DNA from: Clostridia bacterium
Lineage (GTDB): Bacteria > Bacillota > Clostridia > Oscillospirales > CAG-272
Length of the DNA: 14,399 nt
Assembly (NCBI GenBank): GCA_017504335.1
Contig: JAFVRI010000081.1
Location: 1-14,399 of the forward strand
Reading direction: 5' to 3'
Part shown: positions 14,208-14,399 of the stretch, piece after piece
Position numbering within the stretch: position 1 is the first letter of the stretch
Layout: each line of letters starts with the position of its first letter
Notes under the pieces: generated by a model
What the model was told of the DNA's origin: nothing
What the model saw: only the letters and a program-made list of their open reading frames with translations
Databases searched by the model: none
Translations under genes and position numbers: made by a program

Positions 14208-14399
14208 TTACAGCTTCGAATATCCAAAGCTGTTGACCAGCGCGTCGATCTTTTGACCCTCGCGGCACATGGGGCAATCGTGGGAGGGATAGGTCTCGTA
14301 GTCGTTGAGGTCATTGGGATTGAAGATGGAGTGAACCGGATGACCGGCGCAGGTATCCACGGTGGCAAAGATGGCACAAACGCCCGACACGATTCCGCC
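14208..14399 (-). CDS. pyrE: C-terminal fragment of a phosphoribosyltransferase, probably orotate phosphoribosyltransferase (partial)
   Basis: Only the last 63 residues are inside the window; the frame stays open through the right edge, so the start is outside. The fragment begins GGIVSGVCAIFATVD, which suits the strand after the PRPP-binding motif in type I phosphoribosyltransferases. It then has HPVHSIFNPNDL and CPMCREGQKIDALVNSFGYSKL (given here as pieces CPMCREGQ and IDALVNSFGYSKL). A CPxCxxG motif near the C-terminus, followed by ID and a short tail, is common in bacterial PyrE, which makes OMP from orotate and PRPP in pyrimidine synthesis. The GTG at 14390 is an internal codon, not the start. 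Other purine or pyrimidine phosphoribosyltransferases are possible because the catalytic loop is not in view. Confidence 0.6.
   Translation of the reverse strand, partial: GGIVSGVCAIFATVDTCAGHPVHSIFNPNDLNDYETYPSHDCPMCREGQKIDALVNSFGYSKL

Noticed and set aside
14102..14377. A 91-codon minus-strand frame overlapping the phosphoribosyltransferase end
   Set aside because: It is an alternative frame of the same DNA with a Pro/Ser/Arg-rich product; the frame ending at 14208 has the CPxCxxG motif and stays open to the window edge.

Overview
The window looks like chromosomal DNA from an uncultured, probably gut- or host-associated Clostridia member (Firmicutes, Oscillospirales/Christensenellales type). 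This rests on AGGAGG-type ribosome sites, clean sigma-A promoters with 17-bp spacers, AraC-family regulators beside sugar genes, a lysine-rich 'ASAA' signal peptide and mid-range GC. The assignment is inference; no rRNA or other marker gene is present.

Layout. (1) 19-1684: a single-gene unit encoding an XRE-type DNA-binding domain fused to an ADP-ribosylglycohydrolase, with its own promoter and a strong bidirectional terminator. (2) 1685-2476 (minus): an AraC regulator, divergent from (3), a tight plus-strand operon at 2623-6933. The operon has four genes with 4- and 11-base overlaps and then a 9-base gap: a cytoplasmic sialidase-like Asp-box propeller, an N-acylglucosamine 2-epimerase-family protein, a long KDPG-aldolase-like class I aldolase and an SGNH/GDSL esterase. 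Together they suggest breakdown of an acylated sugar acid, possibly sialic acid or a relative, by a route that uses a KDPG-type aldolase rather than NanA. No kinase or dedicated sugar importer is present. (4) 7004-8317: an NhaC-family antiporter with its own consensus promoter, ending at a terminator shared with a convergent unit.

(5) 8376-12434 (minus): a 1311-aa secreted protein with two ~370-residue GLUG-type repeat blocks, a beta-rich module, a Pro/Thr/Ser linker and a C-terminal metallo-beta-lactamase-fold domain carrying HGHDDH. It is followed without a gap by a 36-aa acidic peptide gene whose strong ribosome site overlaps the large gene's stop codon. (6) 12622-13509 (plus): a second AraC regulator, divergent from the secreted gene, with overlapping promoter elements between them; it probably controls the secreted protein. 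(7) 13510-14207: about 700 bp without a credible gene, made of hairpins, an exact 32-bp direct repeat and a 36/37-bp inverted repeat pair. (8) 14208-14399 (minus): the C-terminal end of a phosphoribosyltransferase, probably orotate phosphoribosyltransferase (pyrE), cut by the window edge.

The most interesting points are the non-canonical sialidase/epimerase/aldolase/esterase operon, the GLUG-repeat/metallo-beta-lactamase secreted protein with its coupled micro-peptide, and the HTH-ADP-ribosylglycohydrolase fusion.
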